From Silurus meridionalis (taxonomy: Eukaryota > Chordata > Actinopteri > Siluriformes > Siluridae), in NCBI RefSeq assembly GCF_014805685.1, contig NC_060902.1:2900645-2964644 (forward strand): a stretch of 64,000 nucleotides of DNA, read 5' to 3'. A model generated the notes under the pieces. The model worked only from the letters and a program-made list of their open reading frames with translations, did no database searches and was not told where the DNA came from. A program made the position numbers and the translations under genes. Shown in pieces: positions 25,591 to 36,330 of this stretch (positions are counted from its first letter, which is position 1; every line of letters starts with the position of its first letter).

Positions 25591-26389
25591 CACTCCATAT
25601 TCTCACCTCCAGTTGTTTATTTACGCTATGTTCTCATCCATCGTTGTTTGTAAATAAAGGAAACTCAGGTATTAGATAAGACATTTTCCATGGGCCCTTC
25701 AGGGTCTGGCATCAGTAAACAGAAAAACAAGCATGGAAAAATATTGTAGGATGAAAGTCAGAGCTCTTAGAAGAAAAAAAAAATATATACAATGGTAGCC
25801 AAAGTGTGAATAATATAAATCTCTCAAATAAAAAAACTGAATTATCATGAAAGGCGTGTCTTTTATTAAATGCAGGTCATTAGGGGTCATAGAAGAGACA
25901 TTTCCCCAGCATGTATGGGCCTCAGGGTAGAACACATATTGCCAGTTGTCCTTTGTTTGTCCTATAGGGGACGGATCATAGAATCCCAACCAAGGTCATG
26001 AAACATGTCAAACTTGGACATGCCCAGAAACCAAACTGACAAGGTTTAGCTAACATGGAACATATAACAACGGATACGAACAGTCATTTTTTCTCTTACA
26101 AACCAAAGGAAAAGACGCACAAGGACATAATACACGTAAGAGTTCACGTGCACAACTGAGAAGGACAATACAGTGCAGTGGAAATAACAATAAATGTATT
26201 TGTACAGAATGCACATTGTGATAAACAGCTGCATCTGATACTTGCTATATTTGCTCCATGGTATATCTATTACGTACAGTACATGAACGTGTGTGTAGGT
26301 GTGTGTGATATGTGTTGGACTGAATGGAGTGAAGCATTTATCATGCCTTTATCTCCCAAAACCCTCTTGGTGTTTCAGGTTCATTTGAC

Positions 26390-26760
26390 TGTTTCAGCCA
26401 TATGTGTTTACTTTGTTACTGTTATTTATTCACTATTTATTTATTGGAAACTTTAACGCATTACATTGTTTTGCCGTTTTCAGCTCATCAACCTGTTTCT
26501 TGTCATTGTGTGGCTTTTTAAATCTACCGCTGGTGTATCATTTCCTGTCTCTCTCACACCACAGATGTAGACTAGTTTATAAAGCTCAAAATGAGCAAGA
26601 AGAAGACAACAAGAAGTCTGGGATTAGCGTGGATGAGACAGAGGGAGTCAGTGATGAAAACACGACTGAAAACAGACACATTCCTGATTACATGATCATT
26701 TTTTTCTGCTTGTGTTCTTTATGGTGGATCTTCAGCCTGAATACATTAATTAGGACATAA
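26390..26760. mobile_element. hAT-like repeat fragment
   Basis: Matches the centre of 20190-20825: GTATCATTTCCTGTCTCTCT, GATGAGACAGAGGGAGTC and GGTGGATCTTCAGCCTGAAT occur in both in the same order. Confidence 0.65.
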
Positions 26761-26784
26761 TAAGGACAATTAGAAATTACAGTA

Positions 26785-27665
26785 TTACAGTTTTTCTCAG
26801 TCGCTTTGGAGCGTTTCTCAGCTCAGAAATGAAATTCTCAAAACTACTTGTTCAGCCTCCACATCATTTAGTCACTTGTGCTCATCATGGGAACATTTCC
26901 TGTTGCTTTGATCAAATTGCGAAAGCTTTTGTACATTTGTTTACCTGATCGTCTACAAGTGTTTCTTACATTATCAGTTGTTTATGTTCATGATGATCAA
27001 AATATATTGTTCTACTGGTTTCACCTGAATAGTTTTAACCCCAAAACATCTCAGCATGAGTTCATTGTATACGTCATTAAATGCAAAATGATTAAACCAG
27101 TCGTCAGAATCTGTCCTCTAAAATTTCTATTCAACTTTCATGTGTTGAATTGATGAATTGTGCAAATGAATCTCTAATGTCACTAAAGAACGCGAGTGAA
27201 CGACATCAGATCGACCAACGATCAACCAGTTCTCTAAAACAGGTCAAAGGTGAATCGCATGAACCTTCAATTTGGCCACAAAACACAGAATTACAATTTT
27301 TGAATACGGATGAACAACCAGTGTGTGAATCCCATCCGGTCTCTTTGCAGTCAATATCACACATACAGTAATGTGTACATTTTATTCATAAATATGAAGA
27401 AATTCAACATTTTTAATCGTTGTGATCCAAACCGTAGTTCCATCTACTGAATACTGAAACCGTGCAGCGTCATACTGACAACACGACTGAACGTTTTGAC
27501 GATCTCGTTTGTGAACAATGACAAAAGGACATGTTCATTGACACAAATACTTTTGAAAAATAACCTAAGGATTTAGAGAACACACATGTACACGTTGTTC
27601 ATACTGGTTTGCAAATGTTAAAAATGATTCGAGAAACACTCCAAAGCAACTTAGAAAAACTGTAA
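26785..27665. mobile_element. DNA transposon relic with 35-bp terminal inverted repeats, copy A
   Basis: 26785-26819 and the complement of 27631-27665 agree at 32 of 35 positions; both start TTACAGTTTTTCT and end GTTTCTC. The 881-base element has no intact coding frame. Copy B, in the opposite orientation, is at 28234-30284. I see no clear target duplication and do not name a superfamily. Confidence 0.8.
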
Positions 27666-27669
27666 CACA

Positions 27670-27835
27670 GGGTGTGTTCATGACGCTGGCTTTGTGTACA
27701 GTCGATTGTCATACTGGAACAGGTTTGGGCCTTGTAGTTCGTCCGAAAGGGAAATCGTACAGCAACAACAAACAAAGACATTCTATTCTATATAACTGTG
27801 TGCTTTTATCTTTCTGGTAACAGCTTGCTGCAGGC
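27670..27835 (-). mobile_element. Tc1/mariner-derived repeat fragment
   Basis: GGAACAGGTTTGGGCCTTG followed by ACAAAGACATTCTATTCTAT and ATAACTGTGTGCTTTTATC matches the left-arm part of the minus-strand copies at 38400 and 46430. Confidence 0.55.
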
Positions 27836-28369
27836 CCTCGAATGCTTGGAGTAGTTATATGACGTTTCGAAACTGTTGTGAAAAGGTCACCTGTCATCTG
27901 GATAAACCTACTAAAAATAGTTCTTCTGTCCCCCAAATCGCACCTCCAGCAGTGTATTTGTAAGATGAGAGTTGTTTTTGGAATGTCATGGGTCTTGTTT
28001 TGGGTGACATTCCTCCACACATTACGCCAATCTATCAGTTTGTGAACATTTTACGTTCCAACAAAAACAAAAACAAAAAAATCCAGCCATTCCATCAGCG
28101 ACCAGATCTGGCCTGGACTGATGTATGTAATATACCATGAAGTGTAATGAAATAATGGTCTGGTTTGTGCAACTATGAAGAAATGTGCTATAAAATTGAT
28201 GTATAGAAAATATTATAATATATTTTTTAATAGTTACAGTTTTTGTCAGTTTTATAAGAAATTTTCTTAAATCCTTCCTAATATCTGGAAACCAGTAAAT
28301 GCATTTCTCAACCTATTTGTATAAACAGCAAAACATAATGAATTACCTGCAAAAGCCTGTACTGTAATT

Positions 28370-29146
28370 TCCGGACTATAAAGCGCACCCATATATAAGC
28401 CGCACCCACTGAATTTGACAACGATTTTTTTTTTGAACATAAATAAGCCGCACCTGTCTATAAGCCTACACTGAAACTAATGAACTTCACACAGGCTTTA
28501 ACGAAAGACAGTGTCTGTTACACGGTGTAACGGGTGAAATATGTTGCACTTCCTTTAAGAGCAGAGCGGCATTTTGGGAATAGCCTGTTTTTTTTCCAGT
28601 ATTACTGCATGTGTGCAAGGCCGAGGAATATGTCCTTATTATTTTCTGATGCTCATTTCGAAGTTTCTTTGACTAACGCTTAACGCTGTTGCCAAGAAAA
28701 ATAAAAAAGCACGAGTTTTTGAAACCTGTCTGTGCTTATATGATTTGTGTTGTAACTGGAGTTAGCGACCTCTCCCTTCGCCCAGACTCAACGTGTTACA
28801 GTTGTATCTAAACAGTAGCCTACCAACAAAGTCATTGTTTACTGTCTTCCTCCTTCCTTTCACAACTATTTCTCTCGGGAGTTTATCTTTTGGCATCGTC
28901 GTGCGTTTAAAAAAAAAGTTTTTTCTCCCGATGCCGTGCAGCTCAGAACACAGATGAGGTGCGTTTTTTTGTTTCCGTTCGGAAATTTCATTGGTCTAAT
29001 GTTGTGGGGTTCAGTTTTTTGGCTTGAAGTTTGTGAAACCGGGAAAAACCCAGGAAAAATGTATAAATAAGCCGCTTCGTTGTTTAAGCCACGGGATTCA
29101 AAACGTAGGAAAAAAGTAGCGGCTTATAGTCCGAAAAATACGGTAC
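28370..29146. mobile_element. 777-bp MITE with TA-flanked inverted repeats, inside copy B
   Basis: The left end (TACTGTAATTTCCGGACTAT) and the complement of the right end (TACCGTATTTTTCGGACTAT) match at 17 of 20 positions and continue into AARCCGC. Each terminus begins and ends with TA. The GGACTATAAGCCGC motif is a common fish repeat end. No coding frame. Confidence 0.8.
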
Positions 29147-29594
29147 TTTTCTCTAAATCCTAAATCTTTCTAAGTATGTATTTGTGTCAATGAACATCTC
29201 ATTAGCATCAGAAGACCTTTTGTCATTGTTCACAAACAAGTTCAGTCGTGTTGTCAGTATGACGGAGCACGGTTTCAGCGTTTCCTGATGTTAAGCGACG
29301 GTTTGGATCACAATTATTGAAAATGCACTCTGCTTTTTTGACACCACAAATGTACACATCACTGTATGTGTGACCGAACAGGATTCAAACTTTTACTGTT
29401 CTTTACTAGTGTTCGTTTGTTTCTTTTTTAGAAATTGTAATTTTGCTGTTTTGCGGCCAAATTGAAGGTTCTTGAGATTCACGTTTGACCTGTTTTAGAG
29501 AACCGGTTGATCATTGGTTGATCTGATGCCGTTCACTCGCTTTTACTAGTGACATACAAGATCTGCAAAATTCATCAATTCAACACATTTACAA

Positions 29595-30115
29595 AAAAAA
29601 TGTTATATTAACCATCTACCTAATGTTGTGTTGGTCTGCTTTTTGCTGCCAAAACAGTCGTGACCCATTGAGCATCAACACCATGAACTTCTTCAGCAGT
29701 TTGAGCTACAGGAGCTCGTCTGTTGGATCGGACCACACGGACCAGCATTCGCTCCCCACGTGCATCAATGGGCCTTTTTTCCTTTTTCTAACACAGGGGT
29801 CTCCAATCTTTTCCAGAAAGGGCCAGTGTGGGTGCAGGTTTACATTCCAACCAATCAATGGACACACCTGATAGTCATTGAAAATGAAGATCATTAGATT
29901 TGAACAGGTGGAATTTGGTGTGGACTTGCTTGGTTGGAATAAAAACCTGCACCCACACTGGCGCTTTCTGGAAAAGATCAGAGACCCCTGTTCTAACACG
30001 TCAACATTGAGCATAAAATGTTCACTTGCCGCCTAATAAATAAATCCACACACTCACAGGTGCCATGATGAAGAGATCATCAGTGTTCTTCACTTTACCT
30101 CTCATAATGTTAGTG
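29595..30115 (-). mobile_element. Tc1-like transposon, internally deleted, inside copy B
   Basis: CAGGAGCTCGTCTGTTGGAT, TTCGCTCCCCACGTG and GCCTAATAAATAAATCCACA repeat the relic at 20958-21405. It lies where copy A reads continuously (near 27115), so it inserted into copy B. It is itself interrupted at 29794-29990. Confidence 0.75.
29794..29990. mobile_element. hAT-type MITE with 8-bp target duplication
   Basis: A 197-base element starts CAGGGGTCTCC and ends GAGACCCCTG, with arms complementary for about 60 bases (CCAGTGTGGGTGCAGGTTT on both). It is flanked by TTCTAACA at 29786-29793 and again at 29991-29998, a perfect eight-base duplication as made by hAT transposases. Arms differ at only a few positions, so the insertion is fairly recent. 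Confidence 0.92.
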
Positions 30116-30299
30116 TATAATGTTATAATATATTTTGATCGACATGACAATTGATAATGATGATCAATGATAATCAATTCAATGGATGTTCCAAAGCATT
30201 CGCAAAAAAGCAGCGAGAAATCGCTTTCATGAGAATTTGATTTATGACTTGAGAAATGCGCCAAAGCAACTGAGAAAAACTGCAGACAAACCGCAAACA

Positions 30300-31560
30300 A
30301 ACATGGATGCAAAGTTTTGTTTGGTTGCTAGCGGCTAGTGACACAGAGTAACCTGCGTAATCCTCCGTAAGCTTCAAAAAAAACACCACAAGAGTACCAA
30401 GGGATCTTGTTAGGGCCAGTACCTGGTGCTTTATGTTCATTCCTAAGGGAGGAAGAAAGTGCACATGGTGGCCCCATGAGTGCAGGTCCATCCTCTCTCT
30501 CTCTCTCTCTCTCTCTCCATGATCACATCCTGTCTGAGAACACATTGTGCCTTTTCGATTCAGACATTTCTTGAGCAGCTTGTTGTCTGCGTACCATCAA
30601 AACACAAAGAAACGTTCGTATTGTTTCTAAGGATACAGATCCAAATTCGACATGTTGACATTGGCACGCTCAAGTACTTCCTTCTGGATAACAGAGAAGT
30701 GGGTCGTTTTCTTATAACCAACGTGCAGTTGGCAGGAATTCTGGGAAATTTGCATTTTACTGTTTGGGTAAACAGATTCGAGTCACATGCTGCAAAGAAA
30801 ATCAGAAACCTCTTTTCTGTTACAGTAAGAGATTTAAGAGCGTCAGTGTTTTAAAAGTGCACCTCGAAATGGAAAATTTCTGGAGTCCGCAGATGAAATT
30901 GGTGGAGTCGTCCTGGGACACGGACTGAAAGTAGCCATTAGCGAAACTGCTCATTTGCAAAACAAAACCTAAAAGGTGTGAAGGTGTGCTTTAGAAATTG
31001 GTTTACTGAAAAACAGAAAACCAGTCTGCGGTTTCCATGATAGAATGTTGTAGTTAAAAAAAAATGCTCAGGATGTCTCTCAGATTGCTCTTTGAGTATA
31101 TGTTTGTCGTGTTTTTGTCGGAGTTCGGGGTTGAAGGACGTTCAGAAGGTTCCACCAGTGATGAAGGGTTTCATGGTGAACTTTCTCAACTCGCTGTGTG
31201 TTGTGCATTTACACATAAATTGTATTTTTTTCGGTGAGTTTGCGATGTTTTACCACCATGCTGCAAGGCATCACATCACAAACCCACAGGAACATGTGGA
31301 GAACATCTCAGACAGGAACTATTGAATATCCTTCTGAAACACTGCCAAAAAATATAAAGCCTAGGGCCTTCATATTGAAAATCTGCATATCAAATGATTG
31401 AAATAGTCTAATCAAATGGTATTTTCTATTACGGCTCCAATCACATTCATTTCTTTCTCTCCAGTTAGAGGCTCCAGATATACAGTTGTTTTAGTACTAG
31501 GATTCTTTAGTGTCATTGATATTATAGATGTTATAGAATAAGGCTTCTCACATAATCTTG
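30300..31560. other. Intergenic, nothing recognised
   Basis: Contains a 124-codon frame at 30480-30854 that begins inside a (TC)n tract and shows no domain; regarded as chance. Nearby words resemble transposon DNA but I cannot assign them. Confidence 0.4.
30491..30517. repeat. (TC)n microsatellite
   Basis: About 13 TC units. Confidence 0.93.
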
Positions 31561-31569
31561 ATTCAAACA

Positions 31570-31860
31570 CCTATAAAATAGTGATGAGTCACTTTGAACG
31601 ATTCTTTAATGCGAATCAGATGAACGAGTCGTCTCAAATGGTGATTCATAGTTTTTCCACTTACTGCGCATTAACAACGCATCGCAAAATCTCTCAACTC
31701 TTCGTCATTCGTTCTTTTATCACATGACTCCCATAAACGCTATGAAGGTGATAAAAGGATTAAAGGAAGAAAATTAAGTAAATGATTCGTTCATTTGAAT
31801 CAACCAGATTCAAAGAACCGAGTCACTAAAATGATCCGATCGTCCCGTCGCTACTGTAAA
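31570..31860. mobile_element. Possible MITE rich in GATTCNTTNGAATC motifs
   Basis: TAGTGATGAGTCACTTTGAA near 31579 faces TCAAAGAACCGAGTCACTAA near 31809. Several ATTCGTTC and GAATC words lie between, as in a common fish short repeat. Edges are uncertain. Confidence 0.4.
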
Positions 31861-32709
31861 ATATGTAAAAAAAAAAGATGCTTTTATTTTGTCGTTAAAA
31901 ACCCATAAGAACATGAGCTACTCTATTGCGACCTGCACCTTGGACTTGTTCGGGGAAAATGGTCATTGCGATGCATAATTTACAAAATTATTCGCTTCAC
32001 ATTCACTGCTCAAACTGTCTTTTTTTTGTTTTATTTACCTTAATTTTGTATAATTTTTCATATTTTTAGAGCATCAGCACACCACGGAAAGTTCCTTGTA
32101 CATGCAACCTAAAATAGAAGGCAATAAAGATGCTTGTGATTGTGATATACACATTACCGCACAGTGAAATTCTTTCTTTGCATATCCACCAACCTTCTGA
32201 TCAGTAACCCAGAGCCTCAACCACGAGCCGCCACTTCCCTTCAACCACTGCTGCTTGTCCTACCTGCTTTGTTTTTATTCACGCCTCCATATCTGAACAT
32301 ATATACACACACACATCATTGAAATAAACTGGTTGTCATTTTACATTTATGCTACAGTTTGTACTGGTTTTACTGGCATATCAGCAAAGCAAGCGATCCG
32401 TCCTCGCTACATCCGGCAGAAACAGCAACGATCTCTGTTAGCCTCTTGAAAGGGAAGGTCTGAGGAATCACTCGAGTCAGATGTTCAGATGTGTCACTTG
32501 GTGTGACAAATGAAGAAAATCTTGAAAAGGCAGGACACAAAATGGCCGCCTGTCGCTTTGTTTTTCGCTTTTAGGGTCAAATCGGTCTTTTAAATATTCT
32601 TTTTTATCGCTATTAAGTATACTTTTTAGTGTTTTTGAGTCTATAATGATATTAAAAAATGGAATGGACTTCACAGTAGACTACACTACATCGCTGACAC
32701 TGCAAGGTC

Positions 32710-33150
32710 ACGTGGTTGAGTCGAGTCGAGTCGAGTTGAGCCAAGCAGAGTTGACCCGAGTCGAGTCTAGCTGAGCTGAGCCAAGTCTATCCAAGGCGAG
32801 TAGAGTCAAGTCAAATCGAGTTCAGTCTAGCAAACTGAATTGAGTTGGATTAAGTCTACCCGAGTGGAATCGAGTTGAGTCTACCCGAGCCGAGCCAAGT
32901 CGTTGATTTGAGTTGAGTCAAGTCTAGTCAAGTCTAAGCTGAGCCGAATTTAATCAAGTCGAGTTGAGTCGAGTCTAGCCAGGCCAAGCCAAGCCAAGCT
33001 AAGCCGAGCTTAATAGAATTTACATCACATCACATCAGACATACGACAACTCGCACACACAATACAAACACGGAGCCGAGCCGAGTCGAGTTGACACGAG
33101 CCGAATTGTCTCGAGCCGAGCCGAGGTGACCCGAGTCGAGCCGAAGACGC
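32710..33150. repeat. Imperfect GAGTC/GAGCC pentamer repeat
   Basis: Degenerate five-base units (GAGTC, GAGTT, GAGCC, AAGTC, TAGTC) recur for about 430 bases, purest at 32717-32740 and around 33075-33145, with interruptions near 33020-33070. It runs into the CpG-rich patch. Confidence 0.8.
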
Positions 33151-33665
33151 GAGCGGCGCCGTGATTGGTCCGATTGGAGCGTTGCACGCTCGAGCCTGGG
33201 TTTGGTTGGGGTGGTGTGGTGTGGTGTGGTATTGCTTTATTATCGGTATCGATCCGGCTCGCGCTCGCTCTTAACGCGGCGCTTCCTGCTTTGCGCGAAT
33301 CATAAAGAGAGAGAGACACGCGCATACACACACATGCGCACAGAAAGAGAGAGGAGAGAGTGTGTGTGTGTGTGTGTGTGAGTAAGTGAGCGCGCACTCG
33401 GGCAGCGTCTAATGGATCCCACTGCAAACCAACCAACTCACTAAAGTAACTAACGGCTCGGTTACGCATTATTAAGCCCGGTGTGTCCGGCGTTTACCGG
33501 CATGCGAAGCGGCGTGGAGGCCGGAGGATATCGGGGAACGTCCGCACAGGAGGCAGAGAGAGGAGGAAAAAAGGTAAAAAGAAAAGAAAAAAGGACTGAG
33601 TGTGTGCGGTGGATGAATATATCCGCTCCGGCGCGGGTCAACACGCGCGCGCTCGCGAGGAGCGT
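33120..33665 (+). promoter_or_regulatory. CpG-rich candidate promoter region of slc41a1
   Basis: This stretch is rich in CG dinucleotides (for example GAGCGGCGCCG near 33150 and CACGCGCGCGCTCGCG near 33640), unlike the AT-rich surroundings. Two ATTGG motifs (inverted CCAAT boxes) lie at 33164 and 33173. A possible first-exon donor (AAAAAAG/GTAAAA) sits near 33573. This fits a CpG-island promoter about 1.5-2 kb before the coding start. Confidence 0.45.
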
Positions 33666-33674
33666 ATAGATTAT

Positions 33675-33702
33675 ATGATGATGATGATGATGATGATGAT
33701 GA
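33675..33702. repeat. (ATG)n microsatellite
   Basis: About nine tandem ATG triplets, just past the CpG-rich patch upstream of slc41a1. Confidence 0.9.
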
Positions 33703-33763
33703 TAATAATAATTAAATGAAGCACGTGATGAGCGCATCATCAACCTGTGTATTACAATTATAT

Positions 33764-33765
<2 letters not shown>

Positions 33766-33831
<66 letters not shown>

Positions 33832-33847
33832 GTGTGTGTATTAAATA

Positions 33848-33915
<68 letters not shown>
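33766..33915. repeat. Compound (CA)n(TA)n ... (TG)n ... (AT)n tract
   Basis: A CA run passes directly into a TA run, then TGTGTGTG and a long AT run to about 33915. Almost the whole 150 bases alternate purine and pyrimidine. Several reading frames across it are artefacts. Confidence 0.95.
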
Positions 33916-33920
<5 letters not shown>

Positions 33921-34508
33921 TGATGGGATTGGAATGGACATGATGATGCGATGGGATTGAGAAACCTGTGAAAGGAGGAGAATGTGGAGCTGAGACTGAG
34001 ACTGAAACCGGGAGGTTTTAATTTACACCGCTCGGTGTTGGAGTGTATTTGATCAGACTACTAAGTAGGGGAGTTTGTTTCGGTGTTGGAGGTAATGAGG
34101 TAATTGAGGAACCTGGCTTGACTCCATTGCTGTGGACACTGTAGAAATGAGAGCAGGACTTTATAACTTTGTTTAAAACTCGAATAAACAACCTTACAAT
34201 TAACTTGAGACAGGAAGGAACATGGCTGAAAAAAACAAACAAATATATATATATGAATAAAATCCATCTTGGACCATCTCATCTCATGAACTGAGTCTGG
34301 AAGCTGGTCAGATCCATTTTTTTATATCAGAAGCCTTGAATAAGATCTTCCAGGAAGTAACATGACACACATATAATGCACAAGTTTAAGTGACTATTTG
34401 TTTTTCTTTTTTTTTTTGCATGATTTCCATGATGCACTTGTCAAACCAGGGTCTGATTGGTGTGTGTGTGTGTGTGTTTCTTTTTTTCCGTTTCTTCTCG
34501 TCTGGCAG

Positions 34509-34642
34509 GTGATCAGTGTACGACGCACATTTTTCTGAGCCTTGTAACACGATCCGGAGACCTTTAAATATATTCGAGGGTCCACGTGGTGTAAAGTGAG
34601 CCAGTACAACTGTCCAGAGTTGCTCGGGACAGTCCTGCCAAA
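34509..34642 (+). other. Candidate 5' non-coding exon of slc41a1
   Basis: A T/C-rich tract ending CTCGTCTGGCAG (to 34508) is a strong acceptor, and 134 bases later CCAAA/GTAAGTG is a strong donor. No long open frame fits. It lies 0.5 kb before the first coding exon, where a likely acceptor (CTCAACCTGTAG) ends at 34960. Inferred from splice-site quality only. Confidence 0.4.
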
Positions 34643-34969
34643 GTAAGTGCCCCTCTTTTTTTTTTCCATTTCACACCCGAAAAAGAGAAGAGGGACTCAG
34701 AACAAGCACAAAGACTTTTGGGACGCTTCAGATCTTTTACCCACCATTTAAATATTGGCCGTCAAAGTTGTAGGGTTGCGCCGACCAGATTGTGAAATGT
34801 ACCCTCCTCTTATCGTTTGGCCTTAAAAGAAGAAGACGAAGAGGACGAAGACGGCTGCGTTGAATGGGGAACGTAATTTGTATGCTACCGAAGTTCAGGC
34901 AGGATCTTATGCAAAGCCTGGAGAGGGCTAAAGCACCTGCCTCTTTTACTCAACCTGTAGAGCGCGAAT

Positions 34970-34977
34970 TATAAAAG
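34970..34977 (+). promoter_or_regulatory. TATA-box-like element upstream of slc41a1
   Basis: TATAAAAG lies 184 bases before the chosen ATG. If used, transcription would begin near 35000 and give a short leader. It could instead lie inside the exon starting near 34961, in which case it is incidental. Confidence 0.3.
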
Positions 34978-35153
34978 GAGAGGAGCTGAGGAGCCACGTC
35001 TTGGATGGGATAAAGCTACGCCGTAGATCAGGTGAAGCACCGATCCACATTTGGGCACCGACTTCAAGCGTCCATCGTTTCTTCTGCTACGACTCACGAC
35101 TTCAAGGCTTCCGCATGGTCCTCTGGTCGAAAGAGCAAGACAAACTTCCCGAC

Positions 35154-35564
35154 ATGTCCGCGGGGACGGAAATCATAGAGGTGAAGAAGGACTTCATCTC
35201 TTCAAACGGCTCGGTCCACCCGGTCATCCTGGCCGCAGGGGCTGAGGAGAGGCAGCCGAGCGGCGGCGAGTACGAGCTGACCGAGGTGACGTCTCTGCCC
35301 GAGCGGCCCGAGGCGGAAAACGAGCGGACGGAAATGGTCGTGATCGACTGTCGCGCCAACGCTAAGGGTCAGAGGGAGGAGGACGCCCTGCTGGAGAACG
35401 GCAGCCAAAGCAACGAGAGCGATGACACGAGCGCGGACCAAAGCCCGGTGCCACCAGTTCCTCTGAAGGAGACGTCTTTTTCCATAGGACTGCAGGTCGT
35501 GTTCCCTTTCCTGCTGGCCGGGTTTGGGACGGTCGCCGCCGGTATGGTCCTCGACATCGTTCAA
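35154..35564 (+). CDS. slc41a1: slc41a1 coding exon 1
   Basis: Encodes residues 1-137: the cytosolic N-terminal tail with [18 protein letters not shown], highly conserved in SLC41A1, then the first membrane helix ([20 protein letters not shown]). The donor CAA/GTAAGT is near ideal and in phase 0. The open frame continues upstream to 35001, but that end is a TTG, not an ATG. Confidence 0.93.
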
Positions 35565-36291
35565 GTAAGTGTGTCATGATTGAACTGGACAATAAATCCA
35601 AACTCTAACAGGCACGTCCTACTTTTTAAACCCATTTGCTTTATTTCCATTCAGTGACCATTCGGCTTTCTTGTAAAACACATAAGATTCAAGAAGTCAA
35701 GGTGTTAAAATTACATCCCATTAAAATTTGCTGATTCAAGCATGTTGCTGCGCCATTCGTCCCCCCTAAGGCTTTAACACACTGCATTACTGTACATCTG
35801 CACAACAAAACATGTGTGGAACATTATCTCAGTATGATCTGATGCTAATATTATTACTCTCTTGAGTCAGTCCTTTCCTGTTTTTCCTCTTCTGAATCAA
35901 TAGGTTCCTCAGCTGGACTTTTTCCCTTATAGACTAAATATGAGAAATTGAACAGGGAGAAAAAATTGCCTTTTATATACTGCACAAGTCTCCGTATTGG
36001 CCAATTCCATTGAAGACGCATTGAAGAGGAGGACAATATATCGTGAAAAATGAATCACGATACCTAGTTTCCACAATACCTTGGATATTACTCCTGATAA
36101 ATATTATAGTTGAAAACTGACCAAAACAAAAATTTCCAACACTTTTAAGCGCTATTATAAGAAGAATTGACTGTTCCCTGAACGTATACAACTTCAGGAT
36201 AGAAAAGTACCAATAAAACAAACAAATGATTTTAGCGATATTATTGTGTTATTAGGATTTTCCGATCAAACGTTCGTCGAGAATTTTCCAC

Positions 36292-36330
<39 letters not shown>

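Larger units (their letters stand above)
28234..30284. mobile_element. DNA transposon relic copy B, interrupted by other elements
   Basis: It is the same family as 26785-27665 but inverted. The left end TTACAGTTTTTGTCAG and right end CTGAGAAAAACTGCA match copy A's ends. 29150-29310 is the complement of 27420-27570, and 29440-29590 of 27140-27310. Other elements interrupt it at 28370-29146 and about 29595-30115. Confidence 0.75.

Noticed and set aside
33035..33469. 144-residue minus-strand frame across the CpG-rich patch
   Set aside because: Arises from GAGTC and GT repeats, with no recognisable domain.
33462..33941. 159-residue minus-strand frame rich in Ile-Tyr and Cys-Val
   Set aside because: Low-complexity translation of the TA and CA microsatellites.
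35001..35153. N-terminal extension of slc41a1 from 35001
   Set aside because: The first codon is TTG, and the added residues show no similarity to SLC41A1 tails; the ATG at 35154, or possibly 35115, is preferred.
35589..35595. AATAAA just after slc41a1 exon 1 as a gene end
   Set aside because: It lies 25 bases after a strong GTAAGT donor, and the carrier clearly continues in nine more exons; at most a suppressed intronic site.
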